DNA of 64,000 nt from Utricularia gibba (taxonomy: Eukaryota; Streptophyta; Magnoliopsida; Lamiales; Lentibulariaceae), in contig NEEC01000021.1 in the NCBI GenBank assembly GCA_002189035.1, positions 1,612,001 to 1,676,000 of the forward strand, read 5' to 3'. The position numbers were made by a program, and so were the translations under genes. The notes under the pieces were generated by a model. It worked only from the letters and a program-made list of their open reading frames with translations, was not told where the DNA came from and ran no database searches. This document shows, one piece after another, positions 62,651 to 64,000 of the stretch (the first letter of the stretch is position 1; each line of letters starts with the position of its first letter).

Positions 62651-64000
62651 TCAGAAGCCACCACGCCTTGGCCGGGATTCGGCAACATTAACTCTGATGG
62701 CTCTCCCATCCAAGCTCTGTGAGTCATTCATGGAAAAGCATCAAAACCCACAATTCTAAATGATTTGATTTCAGTACAGGTGCAATACTATCATGAGAAA
62801 GATTCATGTGGAATTCCTAGAGTTGTGGATCTGAGTGATGAAATGGATGTTGTGTGACAATTGTAGAAACGGATACCTGTCCATCGAGATTAGCAATGGC
62901 ATCATTCATCTCGGATTCGCTGGCCATCACCACGAAACCAAAACCCCGTGATCTCCCAGTCTCTCTATCAGACACCACCAGAGCACTCACAACTTTCCCA
63001 TGTTCACTGAAAAGTTGCTCAAGGCGGTCCTGGTTGATATTCCACGGCAAATTGCCAACATATATTCTGTTAGAACCTTCAGAAACCCGAGGAGGACGCT
63101 CAACCCTTGATCCTTTGGGAGCAGCTTTGCTAACTGTAAGAAATCTGCCACCCAAATCCTGCTTGAAAGACACATGAATGAATGAATGATAGCCTACTTT
63201 GCTTTGCTAACTTTTTGAAATCTGCCACCCAAACCCCCAAAAAGGTGACACTTTGATGAATCGATACCAAACTTAGCAGATAAAACACAATCAAGTCAAC
63301 ATATGGAACTTACATATCGGTGGAACATTTCCACGGCCCTCTCAGTTTCTTCAGGCGTGCTCATTGTCACAAAACCGAAACCTCTGCTCCGGTCAGTATC
63401 TCTGTTATAGATAACCTGCAACGCAACAGTCATCCCAAGTAAATCCTGTACGTTTCTTGTTATCGAAAAGACTTTTGAACCAACTCTACATACTAAATTC
63501 AGGAACATTTTACTGCTAGATGAAAGAAACGCAAACAATGAAGCAAAAAATCCAATCCTAATGCTTACCTCAGCAACTTCCACCACGCCAGCCTCCTCAA
63601 AAAGCTTAGCTAGGCTCTCACTATCTACATCATATGGCAAGTTTCCAACATAAACCTTCAACTCTTCCGATGGCTCAGAAAACGCATCGCCCTCGTTGGT
63701 ATCCCCTGCATTTTCTTCTTGTTCCTCGGTCTCATTTTCCGGCTCAACCCAATTGAAGCTCCCTTCATACTCTTGCTCCTCCAGAAGAACGGGATTGCTC
63801 TCCTCCCGTTGAGCCGATATCACGGCAACTCTCATGATGGGTTCTTTCTTCATCAGAAAAGAGAGAGAAGGGAGAGAAAGCGAAGAAGAGTGCGAACAAG
63901 AGATTTGGAATTTAAGGGGCTTGGCGGGAATCCCGACATGCAATTGTGAGTGGAGAGCATTTGCCGCAGCGAACGGCGCTGGCGCCGATATCAGGCATCC
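62651..64000 (-). CDS. CP31: CP31-type chloroplast ribonucleoprotein (5' partial)
   Basis: Nuclear-encoded chloroplast RNA-binding protein that stabilises plastid mRNAs and supports RNA editing. Coding exons in the window: beyond 64000 to 63569, then 63415-63314, 63158-62877 and 62716-62651. The first is open to the window edge without an ATG start, so the start and part of the transit peptide are missing; the visible part is Ala/Ser/Leu-rich. An acidic domain ([15 protein letters not shown]) follows. Two RRMs are clear: RNP2 [12 protein letters not shown] with RNP1 RGFGFVTM, and RNP2 [12 protein letters not shown] with RNP1 RGFGFVVM. The linker [16 protein letters not shown] and the tail SRPRRGGF are typical. 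It lies beyond pectate lyase, as CP31A does in Arabidopsis by memory. Confidence 0.95.

Overview
This is nuclear DNA from a flowering plant, most likely a eudicot. The genes are intron-rich with GT-AG junctions, and the products are plant-specific or plastid- and mitochondrion-directed: AGO1 with a miR168 site, a WIP zinc finger, a NAC factor, cytokinin dehydrogenase, chloroplast ribosomal protein L1 and a CP31-type chloroplast RNA-binding protein. There are about 22 protein genes in 64 kb, so the region is compact. No intact transposon, tRNA, rRNA, CRISPR array or bacterial-type operon was seen.

Layout. 1-18 kb: 3' tip of a DnaJ gene (+), FRIENDLY/CLU (-, 28 exons), a broken coding-like stretch of unknown identity, a RABA-type Rab GTPase (-), a SURP/G-patch splicing protein (-), an arabinogalactan peptide (-) and a WIP zinc finger (-). 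18-24 kb: gene-poor, with only MIA40 (-) plus a long purine tract and a near-perfect hairpin. 24-41 kb: cytokinin dehydrogenase (+), a Chz1-type histone chaperone (-) head to head with SEC31 (+), a choline-transporter-like membrane protein (-), plastid RPL1 (+) and a UPF0114 plastid membrane protein (-). 42-51 kb: AGO1 (-) and a short NAC factor (-). 51-64 kb: arabinose-5-phosphate isomerase (+), a membrane-anchored methyltransferase (-), a STICHEL-like AAA protein (-), pectate lyase (+), MsrA (+) and the 3' part of a CP31-type protein (-, runs off the window).

The genes do not form one pathway; this is ordinary euchromatin. Gene order appears conserved: from memory of Arabidopsis locus numbers, three blocks match neighbours there (FRIENDLY plus SURP/G-patch; CKX6, SEC31B and RPL1; CP31A, pectate lyase, STICHEL-like 2 and methyltransferase).

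The most useful observation is technical. At least five conserved genes (Chz1-like, SEC31, AGO1, arabinose-5-phosphate isomerase, pectate lyase) have reading frames broken by what looks like one missing G or C in a short G/C run. Pectate lyase has two such breaks and the STICHEL-like gene perhaps one. Exon phase arithmetic closes only if one base is added at each site. All apparent errors go the same way, so I read them as sequencing or assembly contractions and not as pseudogenes. I found no convincing undescribed biological system here.
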